DNA from: Ornithinibacillus bavariensis
Lineage (GTDB): Bacteria > Bacillota > Bacilli > Bacillales > Amphibacillaceae
NCBI RefSeq assembly: GCF_050433565.1
Contig: NZ_JBNPWZ010000001.1
Coordinates: forward strand, 744,001-808,000
Length of the DNA stretch: 64,000 bases
Direction of reading: 5' to 3'
In this document: in pieces, positions 1-8,234 of the stretch
How positions within the stretch are numbered: the stretch's first letter is position 1
Layout of the letters: the number at the start of each line of letters is the position of its first letter
Notes under the pieces: generated by a model
The model's input: only the letters and a program-made list of their open reading frames with translations
What the model was told of the DNA's origin: nothing
The model's database searches: none
Position numbers and translations under genes: made by a program

Positions 1-2
1 TA

Positions 3-608
3 GATAACTTTGCAGCTGGTACAACAACTTATGTTAACCGTCGCGGCGTGGGGTATCGCAATGCAACAATTGATTGGGCTTTAGGGCAAATGAATGATGG
101 CAATACGGTCTCTGAGAATGTAACACACCTAATTGGTGATGGAGCTGTTTCCAATGCGAATGCTGTTACAGTTGGACGTGGACAACAAACACAAAACTTC
201 ACAGCTAAAATTGTTCAATTCGGAAAAAACACCGATGGACAAATTTTACAACGTGGGGTTATGAAAGATAGTGCATCATCTATATTTAATGCTATCGGAA
301 AAATTGAACATGGTGCGTCCGGTGCAAATAGTGAACAAACATCACGAGTTCTAATGTTAAGTGAAAAGTCTCGTGGGGATGCAAATCCTATTTTGTTAAT
401 TGAAGAAGACGATGTTACTGCGGGACACGCAGCTTCTGTTGGTCGTGTTGATCCAATGCAATTGTACTATTTAATGAGTCGCGGTATCACGAAGGAAGAA
501 GCGGAACGATTAGTAATTCACGGATTCCTAGATCCTGTAGTAAGACAATTACCTATTGCTGCTGTTAAAAAACAGTTAAAGCAAGTCATTGAAAGGAAAG
601 TAAATTAA
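3..608 (+). CDS. sufD: Fe-S cluster assembly protein SufD, 3' part (cut by window edge)
   Basis: C-terminal half of SufD, a scaffold subunit of the SufBCD complex that builds Fe-S clusters in the cytosol. The frame is open from the first bases of the window, so the true start lies to the left; the GTG at 48 is internal. The visible ~200 residues show the SufB/SufD beta-helix core and the C-terminal helices, with the family motif YYLMSRGITKEEAERL that recurs in SufB downstream. The stop overlaps the sufS start (TAATG), which indicates translational coupling. Order sufD-sufS-sufU-sufB is the usual Bacillus operon order; sufC would lie just outside. Confidence 0.95.
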   Translation, partial: DNFAAGTTTYVNRRGVGYRNATIDWALGQMNDGNTVSENVTHLIGDGAVSNANAVTVGRGQQTQNFTAKIVQFGKNTDGQILQRGVMKDSASSIFNAIGKIEHGASGANSEQTSRVLMLSEKSRGDANPILLIEEDDVTAGHAASVGRVDPMQLYYLMSRGITKEEAERLVIHGFLDPVVRQLPIAAVKKQLKQVIERKVN

Positions 609-1828
609 TGGATGTTAGAGCCATTAGGCAGATGTTTCCGATTCTGGATCAGGAAGTAAACGGACATCCATTAGTTTATCTAGACTCCTCAGCAACTTCA
701 CAGAAACCGATATCGGTTATTGAAGCTGTTGAAAATTATTATCGTTTTGATAATGCTAACGTTCATCGTGGTGTTCATACACTTGGTTCTCGTGCAACGG
801 ATCAATATGAAGGTGCACGCGAGAAAGTTCGCAGGTTCATTAATGCAGGTAGTACAGCAGAAGTAATTTTTACTCGTGGTACAACCACTTCTATTAATAC
901 AGTTGCTTATAGTTATGCACGGGCAAATCTAAAGCCGGAAGATGAGATTTTGATCACACCAATGGAGCATCATAGTAATATTATTCCATGGCAGCAAGCA
1001 GCTAAGGCAACAGGAGCTACTTTAAAATATATACCATTACAAGATGATGGTACAGTTGCACTAGAGGATGTTAAAAGCCTTGTTACAGACCAGACTAAAA
1101 TTGTCGCGATTGCACATGTTTCCAATGTATTGGGAACAATAAATCCGATTAAGGAGATTGCACAAATAGCCCATGCAAAAGGTGCGGTTTTATTAATCGA
1201 TGGGGCACAAGGTGCTCCACATATGAAGGTTGATGTGCAAGATCTTGACTGTGATTTTTATGCTTTTTCTGGTCATAAAATGTGTGCACCGACGGGTATT
1301 GGTGTCCTGTATGGAAAACGAGAGCTTCTCGAGGAAATGGAGCCAGTTGAATTTGGTGGGGAGATGATAGATTTCGTTTCACTCCAAGATTCAACCTGGA
1401 AGGAGCTCCCATGGAAGTTTGAAGGTGGTACACCAATCATTGCTGGTGCAATTGGTCTTGCCGCTGCAATTGATTTCTTAGAGGATGTTGGAATGGAAAA
1501 CATCCTAGATCATGAGCAAAAGTTAGCTGATTACGTCATGGATCGCTTGAGCACCGTTGAGGATATTAAAATTTATGGTCCTGAACATCGTGCAGCACTC
1601 GTGACCTTTAATCTTGGGGATGTCCATCCACATGATGTAGCAACTGCACTTGATTCATTTGGTATTGCTGTTCGCGCAGGTCATCATTGCGCTCAACCAT
1701 TAATGAAGTGGTTAAATGTGACAGCAACTGCAAGGGCAAGTTTTTATTTGTATAATACAGAAGATGATGTAGAAAAATTAGTGGATGGACTCTTAAAGAC
1801 GAAGGAGTTTTTCGGTCATGTCTTTTAA
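608..1828 (+). CDS. sufS: Cysteine desulfurase SufS
   Basis: PLP enzyme that takes sulfur from L-cysteine, forming alanine and an enzyme persulfide passed to SufU. It has 406 residues, the normal length for the family. The PLP lysine lies in SGHKMCAPTGIG and the catalytic cysteine in RAGHHCAQPL is residue 361, the same position as in B. subtilis SufS. The start ATG overlaps the sufD stop and follows AAAGGAAAG. The 3' end overlaps sufU by 11 bases. Second-last step donor of the suf operon; identification is secure. Confidence 0.97.
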   Translation: MDVRAIRQMFPILDQEVNGHPLVYLDSSATSQKPISVIEAVENYYRFDNANVHRGVHTLGSRATDQYEGAREKVRRFINAGSTAEVIFTRGTTTSINTVAYSYARANLKPEDEILITPMEHHSNIIPWQQAAKATGATLKYIPLQDDGTVALEDVKSLVTDQTKIVAIAHVSNVLGTINPIKEIAQIAHAKGAVLLIDGAQGAPHMKVDVQDLDCDFYAFSGHKMCAPTGIGVLYGKRELLEEMEPVEFGGEMIDFVSLQDSTWKELPWKFEGGTPIIAGAIGLAAAIDFLEDVGMENILDHEQKLADYVMDRLSTVEDIKIYGPEHRAALVTFNLGDVHPHDVATALDSFGIAVRAGHHCAQPLMKWLNVTATARASFYLYNTEDDVEKLVDGLLKTKEFFGHVF

Positions 1829-2249
1829 CAACTTGGAAACACTCTACAGACAAGTTATTATGGATCATTATAAAAACCCTCGAAATCGCGGTGTGATTGA
1901 AGGTGACGCGTTAACAGTGGATATGAATAATCCGACATGTGGGGACCGTATTCAACTTCAATTACAAGTAGAAGAAGGTAAAGTGAAAGACGCTAAATTT
2001 CAAGGTGAAGGCTGCTCCATCAGCATGTCTTCTGCATCGATGATGACCCAAGCAATCAAAGGGAAAACCGTAACCGAGGCATTGGAAATGTCAAAGCATT
2101 TTTCCGAGATGATGTTAGGGGAAGAATTGGATTCGGATTTAGACCTTGGTGATGCACAAGCATTAAGTGGGGTTTCACAATTTCCAGCACGAATTAAATG
2201 CGCAACCCTTGCCTGGAAAGCAATGGAAAAAGGCATTAATCATAAGTAG
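1818..2249 (+). CDS. sufU: Zn-dependent sulfurtransferase SufU
   Basis: IscU-like protein that in Firmicutes accepts persulfide sulfur from SufS rather than acting as a scaffold. Three conserved cysteines are present at residues 41 (NPTCGDR), 66 (GEGCSIS) and 128 (RIKCATL), with Asp43 as the expected fourth zinc ligand. It also carries the SufU-specific insertion between the second and third cysteines. 143 residues, typical length. It starts inside the end of sufS, with AAGGAG about 11 bases upstream, so the two genes are coupled. Confidence 0.96.
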   Translation: MSFNNLETLYRQVIMDHYKNPRNRGVIEGDALTVDMNNPTCGDRIQLQLQVEEGKVKDAKFQGEGCSISMSSASMMTQAIKGKTVTEALEMSKHFSEMMLGEELDSDLDLGDAQALSGVSQFPARIKCATLAWKAMEKGINHK

Positions 2250-2285
2250 TGTGTGAGTATCAATCTTGACAGGAGGGCAAATATT

Positions 2286-3683
2286 ATGGCAAAAAAAGCG
2301 CCAGAAATAGAAGAATATAAATATGGCTTCCGTGATAAGGACGTATCTATTTTCCGTACAGAACGTGGTTTAACACGGAGAGTCGTAGAAGAAATATCCA
2401 AAATGAAGGAAGAGCCTCAGTGGATGTTAGACTATCGTCTTAAAGCATTGGAACATTTCTATGAGCGACCAATGCCACAGTGGGGTGGAGATTTATCTGG
2501 CCTTGATTTTGATGAAATTGTTTACTATGTGAAGCCTTCTGAAAAGCAAGGTAGAACATGGGATGAGGTTCCTGCAGAAATTAAACAAACCTTCGATAAA
2601 CTTGGTATCCCTGAAGCGGAACAAAAATACTTAGCAGGTGTTTCTGCTCAGTATGAATCAGAGGTTGTATATCACAGTTTAAAAGAGGATTTAGAGAATT
2701 TAGGAATTATTTTCAAGGATACAGACTCAGCTCTAAAGGAACATGAAGAACTATTTAAAGAGTACTTTGGAACAGTTATTCCATACTCCGATAATAAATT
2801 CTCTGCACTAAACTCTGCTGTTTGGTCAGGTGGTTCATTTATTTATGTTCCAAAAGGTGTGAAAACAAATACACCACTTCAAGCTTATTTCCGTATTAAC
2901 TCTGAGAATATGGGACAGTTTGAAAGAACGTTAATTATTGTCGATGAGGGTGCATCTGTACACTATGTTGAAGGCTGTACAGCTCCAGTTTATACAACAA
3001 ACTCACTTCATAGTGCGGTTGTAGAAATTATTGTAAAGAAAGATGGCTATTGCCGTTACACTACGATCCAAAACTGGGCAAACAACGTATATAACTTAGT
3101 TACAAAGCGTGCAGTATGTGATGCGAATGCTACAATGGAATGGATTGATGGAAACATCGGTTCCAAATTAACTATGAAATATCCTGCTATCATTTTAAAA
3201 GGTGAAGGTGCTCGTGGTAATACAATTTCTATTGCTATTGCTGGTAAGGGTCAGGTACAGGATGCTGGTGCAAAAATGCATCACCTTGCACCAAATACTT
3301 CTTCGACGATTGTTTCGAAGTCATTCTCTAAACAGGGTGGTAACGTAACATATCGTGGATTAGTACACTTCGGTCGTAAAGCAGACGGTGCACGTGCTAA
3401 CATCGAATGTGATACATTAATTTTAGATAATGAATCCATGTCCGATACGATTCCTTATAATGAAATATTGAATGATAATATCTCATTAGAGCATGAGGCG
3501 AAGGTATCTAAAGTTTCTGAAGAACAGTTATTCTACTTAATGAGTAGAGGTTTAACAGAAGAAGAAGCTACTGAAATGATTGTAATGGGCTTCATTGAGC
3601 CATTTACCAAAGAGCTTCCAATGGAATATGCAGTTGAAATGAACCGTTTGATTAAATTCGAAATGGAAGGTTCTATCGGTTAA
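2286..3683 (+). CDS. sufB: Fe-S cluster assembly scaffold SufB
   Basis: Core scaffold of the SufBCD complex, 465 residues from the ATG at 2286. That start is preferred over a frame-open ATG at 2253 because ACAGGAGGGC lies at 2269-2278 and because family members begin with MAKKAPE-like sequence and have 465 residues. The beta-helix core and the motif FYLMSRGLTEEEATEMI near the C-terminus are visible. Last gene of the operon, followed by a strong terminator at 3775. Confidence 0.96.
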   Translation: MAKKAPEIEEYKYGFRDKDVSIFRTERGLTRRVVEEISKMKEEPQWMLDYRLKALEHFYERPMPQWGGDLSGLDFDEIVYYVKPSEKQGRTWDEVPAEIKQTFDKLGIPEAEQKYLAGVSAQYESEVVYHSLKEDLENLGIIFKDTDSALKEHEELFKEYFGTVIPYSDNKFSALNSAVWSGGSFIYVPKGVKTNTPLQAYFRINSENMGQFERTLIIVDEGASVHYVEGCTAPVYTTNSLHSAVVEIIVKKDGYCRYTTIQNWANNVYNLVTKRAVCDANATMEWIDGNIGSKLTMKYPAIILKGEGARGNTISIAIAGKGQVQDAGAKMHHLAPNTSSTIVSKSFSKQGGNVTYRGLVHFGRKADGARANIECDTLILDNESMSDTIPYNEILNDNISLEHEAKVSKVSEEQLFYLMSRGLTEEEATEMIVMGFIEPFTKELPMEYAVEMNRLIKFEMEGSIG

Positions 3684-3774
3684 TACCTTTGAAACGTTGA
3701 TGCAACAACGTTTTAGGTGGATACAGAAAGTTAAATGAATTGATCGTGCGGATTTGTATCTATCTTTGAGTGTA

Positions 3775-3813
3775 GGAGGCGAACTTGCTTAGTTCGCCTC
3801 CTTCTATTTTTTT
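3775..3813 (+). terminator. Rho-independent terminator of the suf operon
   Basis: A 10-bp perfect stem (GGAGGCGAAC / GTTCGCCTCC) with a 7-base loop is followed by a T-rich tail. It lies about 90 bp after sufB. Between it and the sufB stop there is only a short weak dyad. Confidence 0.9.
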
Positions 3814-3980
3814 CAGTAATTTCTAAATAGGTGTTTGAAGTTGTTTTATTGGATTTATGTCACAATCTATCAGATACAAATTTAATAGTTGCACCTGATT
3901 CTAAAAGAGGTACAGCTGTGTATTTCGGAATCCATGGAATTGGCGAATAGCTGAAACGGACAACAGAACAAACACTAAAT

Positions 3981-4688
3981 CTATCTTTCTATCTTTTTTA
4001 ATAGTGTAAAGAACAGAAATAGTAAAATGGAACAATACACGATAATCCAAATAAAAGGCAACAGGAAATTGAAATCGACTGTTGTTTGATTCCAACTTTC
4101 CAGAGACTTTATGGTATGGATCGAAGGAGGTAATATCCACAGAATAGGTCTAACTAGAACTGGCAGCATTTCAGCAAGAGAATCAAAGGGAATCGATAAC
4201 AATAATACAAACCATAAACCACCAATTGCATTGATCGTGGATTTCATGAAATCTTTAGTAAAAAAGCTACCTACACAAATTCCAAGACTAGCTAATAAAA
4301 GGTGATTCATAAATGTAAAAAAGCCTACTTGCAGAGTGACAGACTCACCAAACATGCCAAAAATGATAGGATAAAGGAATGCAAATAATACTAGAACAAA
4401 AGAAATTAACCATACACTCAAGAGTTTGGAAAGGTAATATACAGGTACACTCCCGGTATGGATAAGTGTAACGTCCTTTTGAACAGATGATTCGGTCGAA
4501 AAGACACTTACACACAATAATGCTGAGATGAAGAACAAATATAATGCAGTAATGGAATAGCTATCAACTATTGGATTTGGTTTGTAAGAATAAGAAATAA
4601 AAATCATCATGATAAAAATTGCAAGAAGTGGGAAATATCGATTAGAACGAAAATAGTTATGCAAAATATACTTAACAAGATTTCTCAC
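3981..4688 (-). CDS. ABC transporter permease, ABC-2-like
   Basis: Integral membrane protein of 235 residues with about six hydrophobic segments, the pattern of ABC-2-type export permeases paired with a separate ATPase. The start is GTG with AGGAGG 9 bases upstream (reverse complement of 4698-4703). The partner ATPase lies upstream on the same strand, 154 bp away. The substrate cannot be read from sequence: peptide, lipid or antibiotic export and immunity are all possible. Downstream (3860-3980) there is a start-less open stretch that may be the relic of a third gene. Confidence 0.75.
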   Translation of the reverse strand: MRNLVKYILHNYFRSNRYFPLLAIFIMMIFISYSYKPNPIVDSYSITALYLFFISALLCVSVFSTESSVQKDVTLIHTGSVPVYYLSKLLSVWLISFVLVLFAFLYPIIFGMFGESVTLQVGFFTFMNHLLLASLGICVGSFFTKDFMKSTINAIGGLWFVLLLSIPFDSLAEMLPVLVRPILWILPPSIHTIKSLESWNQTTVDFNFLLPFIWIIVYCSILLFLFFTLLKKIER

Positions 4689-4842
4689 TGAAAAGTTCCT
4701 CCTAGTTTTTTCCTACTCATTAGAATGTGATAGAATTGGTTGTCACCAAAGTGGTCCTGGTCACAATCATGATGATGTGCCGAATAAAGGTTCAGAATAG
4801 CTGTTTCATTACTTGAATATCGTGATGCTATGTATACTTCCT

Positions 4843-5709
4843 TTAATTGTTAACATAGTTTTCCATGATGAGCTGATTTAAAGGATCATGTACCCCAACT
4901 GAATGAATTTTTCCACCTTTATTAAGAATTTCTAATAGGATATTGTCGCTTTTTTCTTGAAGAGCATGTGCTTGTAGAGTTTCTCCATTTTTGGATACAC
5001 GTAATATTCCATTAAAAGTATGGATTATCTGTTCAGCGATACCAGAAGTTTCTATAACCATATGAGGCTTGTCCATGTCCTTTACATGATAATCCCCTTT
5101 AATTTGACCTTCACCGAGGATAACGATACGCTCCGCAATTTTTAATAGTATATCAGATTCATGGTATGTAAGAATTATCGTTATCCCTTCATCTTTAAAT
5201 TCTGTCATGATATGGACTAATTCGCTTTGCGTATGTATATCGAGACCTGAAAGGGGCTCATCTAGTATCAACAAATCGGGTTTTCTAAGGATTGATTGGA
5301 TAATTCCTATTTTTTGAACCATTCCCTTTGAGAAGGTATCTATTCTTTTATCCTTTGCATGACTCAGTGCCAATCGATCTAATAAAATTGGAATCCTTTT
5401 TTCTAGCTCCATAACGGGTATACCTTGGATTCTACCCATATAGTTTAAGTATTCTAAAGGAGTAAAGCGTAATAGATTAGGAAATCTCTCAGGTACGTAA
5501 CCGATATGTAGTGGTTTACAATGTTTAATAACACGTCCCGAACTAGGTAATAACAGCCCTGTGATAATCTTAAGCAAAGTACTTTTCCCTGCCCCATTAG
5601 TACCCATGAACACCATACTTTGGTGTTTCAATATATCTAGGGAGATATCCTGAATAACTGTTTTTCCGCTATATGTTTTATTGATATTTTCTAGAGAAAT
5701 TAACTTCAT
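4843..5709 (-). CDS. ABC transporter ATP-binding protein
   Basis: 288-residue ABC ATPase with Walker A GTNGAGKST, signature FSKGMVQKIG, Walker B LLILDEPLSGLD and a switch histidine in ILTYHES. The C-terminal ~70 residues form an extra domain, as in exporter ATPases of the CcmA/BcrA type. It presumably energises the permease at 3981-4688. The signature reads SKGM instead of SGGQ, a variant common in export ATPases. Substrate unknown. Confidence 0.88.
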   Translation of the reverse strand: MKLISLENINKTYSGKTVIQDISLDILKHQSMVFMGTNGAGKSTLLKIITGLLLPSSGRVIKHCKPLHIGYVPERFPNLLRFTPLEYLNYMGRIQGIPVMELEKRIPILLDRLALSHAKDKRIDTFSKGMVQKIGIIQSILRKPDLLILDEPLSGLDIHTQSELVHIMTEFKDEGITIILTYHESDILLKIAERIVILGEGQIKGDYHVKDMDKPHMVIETSGIAEQIIHTFNGILRVSKNGETLQAHALQEKSDNILLEILNKGGKIHSVGVHDPLNQLIMENYVNN

Positions 5710-6125
5710 ATAATTTCGACTCCTATACGAAAGAGTTATTATTGTATTGTATATTTACCATCGCTGTCAGAAAATTCCTATTTAATTTTACCATGAGGAA
5801 TAGTGATCATAAAGTAGAAAGCCATATGTTTTAATCATGGCGATTTAATTAAGCTTGTTTGTTTCATTTTTTCAGTGCAATTGGACCGAATCTATTTGAT
5901 ATGTGGTTTGTTATTTGCTCCTTCTTCCAGAAGAAATTCTTTCTTAATCAATATATATAATTTTAATTCACACTGGATTTATAATCGTACTCTTTAATTG
6001 TGAAGAAGTTCAGCTCTATAAAAAGTTGATTCCGACATAATCTACTATTTTTTATTTATTTCGGCCTTATTAGTAAAACCCGTAAATCATCTGAATAAAA
6101 ATGTTGCGAAATAAACATTCATGAC
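5710..6125. other. Gene-free AT-rich interval
   Basis: About 415 bp between the reverse-strand ABC operon and the SOS-type promoter of the WYL-like gene. It should hold the promoter of the ABC operon near 5730-5770. I see no convincing ORF, repeat or structured RNA in it. Confidence 0.5.
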
Positions 6126-6154
6126 TTGAAAACGAACTAATGTTCCTATATAAT
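6126..6154 (+). promoter_or_regulatory. Sigma-A promoter of the WYL-like gene
   Basis: TTGAAA (6126-6131), 17-bp spacer, TATAAT (6149-6154), ending about 20 bp before the ribosome binding site. The spacer contains a LexA box, so it should be repressed until DNA damage. Confidence 0.8.
6133..6146. promoter_or_regulatory. LexA (SOS) operator
   Basis: CGAACTAATGTTCC fits the Gram-positive LexA/DinR box (CGAAC-N4-GTTCG) with one mismatch in the last base. It lies between the -35 and -10 hexamers. A weaker second copy, CAAACAAATGTTCT at 6160-6173, follows the -10 box with the same half-site spacing. Confidence 0.75.
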
Positions 6155-6188
6155 AAATGCAAACAAATGTTCTGTGAGGTGGCTAAAT

Positions 6189-6404
6189 ATGATAGGCTTG
6201 TTTCAACGTTCCATCGAAAACAGAGAGAAAATTATTATCTTTTATATCGATAATAAGAACCAGGTAACACAAAGGTATATCCAGGTTATCAACATGAATA
6301 CACAATCTCTTACCGCTTTTTGTTATTGGCGCAAGAAGGTAAGAACTTTTAAACTTGAGAATATCTTATCGGCGGGACCAATCAGAAAAAAAGTAGGTGC
6401 ATAA
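6189..6404 (+). CDS. Small WYL-like protein, SOS-controlled
   Basis: 71 residues from ATG 6189, chosen because GAGGTGG lies 6 bases upstream; an in-frame GTG at 6174 would sit before that site. The sequence resembles a minimal WYL-type beta-barrel: an Arg/Glu-rich first helix, then a strand IIIFYIDNKNQVTQRYI, then YWRKKVRTFKLENIL, which matches the usual RTFRLDRI end of WYL domains. No HTH is attached. WYL modules bind ligands or nucleic acid in DNA-damage and defence regulators. Regulation by LexA is inferred from the operator in the promoter. Exact function unknown. Confidence 0.65.
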   Translation: MIGLFQRSIENREKIIIFYIDNKNQVTQRYIQVINMNTQSLTAFCYWRKKVRTFKLENILSAGPIRKKVGA

Positions 6405-6743
6405 TTTGAATGTAATTAATCGTGGAAGTATACTTCGATAATATTGTTTTCAGCAGTCCTTTGAATCTAATCCACACTACTTTTCCTCCCTATCTTATTC
6501 ATAATTTGGCGACTACTTTTTGCTAATAATCACCTATTTTCCTCCCATTCGCTAAGTTTTTTTCAATCCACTAAATATCGTAATTATGAGTTTATTTCAT
6601 TAATTTGGGTATTTACTACTATATAAAATGTTACATTTTGTCGATATATTGTATAGAAATGAATTGTATAATATGATTAATCCCCTAGGAATTAACACCA
6701 ATGTCCAATTTTGGTAGATTGTAGAAATGAGAGGAGGAAAAGT
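6405..6743. other. Intergenic region before the adhesin gene
   Basis: About 340 bp, strongly AT-rich, no ORF with a ribosome binding site. It holds a perfect 12-base palindrome GAAGTATACTTC at 6425-6436 and a TATAAT at 6667-6672 that could be the -10 box of the adhesin gene, though no good -35 hexamer lies at the right distance. Confidence 0.4.
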
Positions 6744-8141
6744 GTGAGAATAAAAAGAAAAGTGAGGAATAGAATTCATCTTTTTTCTATGTACTTATTA
6801 GTATTACTAGTGATTTTTAGTAGTGTTTTTCCATCTATAACCACCTTAGCTGAAGCACAGGGAGGATCTGTAGAGAATGTGAACGTGGCTGCTACTGATA
6901 CTAAGTGGTTAACGTATAAGTTTGATGAATTTTCCAATGATAATTTTAATCAATTATTTACAGCAAACGGTGCAGCTGAAGTTCCTCAAGGGGCGAATTA
7001 TATACGGCTAACACCAACGTTAACAGAGCAAAGTGGAGCGGTTTTTAATAATAATAAGCTTTGTCCTATTAACAATTACTCATTTAGTACAGCCTTTTCA
7101 TTTATGATGAGTAATCCAAGTACAGAAGGACCTAATGATGGATTAACATTTACGCTTCAGACAGGCACAACTAGTCAACCTGCAACTGGCGGTAGCTTGG
7201 GTTATTACGGTCTTTCACCTAGTTTTACGATTAAATATGATACCTTTCAGAATGTAGGCTATGGTGATCCTTCTTCAAATTACATCGGACTAGCACAAAA
7301 TGGGGGACTAAGCAATCAGGATGGTTGGTATACAGACTTAAATCAGTATAATGCTGATAATGGCACCAACTATGTATTATCTAATGGAACGATGTACTAT
7401 ACCTGGATTGACTATGATAGTACAGCTCAAAATGTTCAGGTTCATCTAGGTACTAGTCCAGACAGAGCTAATGCCAACAAAGTATTGGATGTAAATGGCA
7501 TAGATCTTAACGCAATTTTCGGTGGTCAGCCATTCTATGCTGGTTTTACTGGTTCTACAGGATATCCTAATTATGAGAATCATGATATTCATAGCTGGTA
7601 CTTTGTAAATGACTATGCGCCTATAGAAACACTTAATCCGCAAAATGACTATAAGCAGGCAGCAACGAGTGTGGAGTTAGCAACAGAGCCTACTAGTGAT
7701 CCAGGCGTATATAATATTACGTTAACCTTGACAGACCCATTAGGTAACCCGGTTTCTGGTGCGGTTCCGGATTCTTTTACAACTACTAGTGGAGAGCTAA
7801 CTGGGCTAAATGGAGAACCTTTAGCGGATTTAGTTTCAGATGCAGAAGGAAAGATCCATGCAGTATTAGTTAATGCGGATCATTCTGCAGATGTTACGGT
7901 TTCAGCAAATATCAATTGTATTGAGGTTTCTGAAACGATTCCGGCTTCTGAACAGCCACCAGATATTGAGGAACCACCAGTTGGAACCTGTCCAGTTCCA
8001 GTGTCGTTGTTTAATGGAAGTTTTGAACAAGGACCAGAAAGAGGTTCCTATCATCCTTCTGGAATCTATTTTTATGAATCTGAGGTTCCAGGGTGGTTAA
8101 CAACAGATGATGCTCAGGGAGTAAAACTAATAGAAATTTGA
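6744..8141 (+). CDS. Cell-wall adhesin, N-terminal part (signal peptide + L-type lectin domain), ends at premature TGA
   Basis: 465 residues from GTG 6744, chosen because GAGAGGAGG precedes it at 6729-6737. Residues 1-45 are a basic Gram-positive signal peptide. Residues ~50-300 look like a legume/L-type lectin domain (DGLTFTLQT, GGSLGYYGL, FTIKYDTFQN and DPSSNYIGL motifs). Then follows an Ig-like Big-1 type module and the first half of a CPVPVSLFNGSFE domain. The frame stops at TGA 8139-8141 but the same frame is open again for 1,500 codons. The second copy of this domain, and relatives recalled for this family (IEIW), suggest the TGA replaced a TGG tryptophan codon. Confidence 0.8.
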   Translation: MRIKRKVRNRIHLFSMYLLVLLVIFSSVFPSITTLAEAQGGSVENVNVAATDTKWLTYKFDEFSNDNFNQLFTANGAAEVPQGANYIRLTPTLTEQSGAVFNNNKLCPINNYSFSTAFSFMMSNPSTEGPNDGLTFTLQTGTTSQPATGGSLGYYGLSPSFTIKYDTFQNVGYGDPSSNYIGLAQNGGLSNQDGWYTDLNQYNADNGTNYVLSNGTMYYTWIDYDSTAQNVQVHLGTSPDRANANKVLDVNGIDLNAIFGGQPFYAGFTGSTGYPNYENHDIHSWYFVNDYAPIETLNPQNDYKQAATSVELATEPTSDPGVYNITLTLTDPLGNPVSGAVPDSFTTTSGELTGLNGEPLADLVSDAEGKIHAVLVNADHSADVTVSANINCIEVSETIPASEQPPDIEEPPVGTCPVPVSLFNGSFEQGPERGSYHPSGIYFYESEVPGWLTTDDAQGVKLIEI

Positions 8142-8234
8142 AATAATAAATTAGGTCTCCCTAGTGGTGTAACTAGTTTTCCACCACCTGCTGATGGTGA
8201 CAGATGGGCAGAATTAAACGCATATGAAAATGGT

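Noticed and set aside
3686..3716. Second terminator right after sufB (AAACGTTG / CAACGTTT)
   Set aside because: Short dyad without T-run; the strong terminator is at 3775.
4111..4305. Small + strand ORF inside the ABC permease
   Set aside because: It is antisense to a well-supported membrane protein and has a biased shadow composition.
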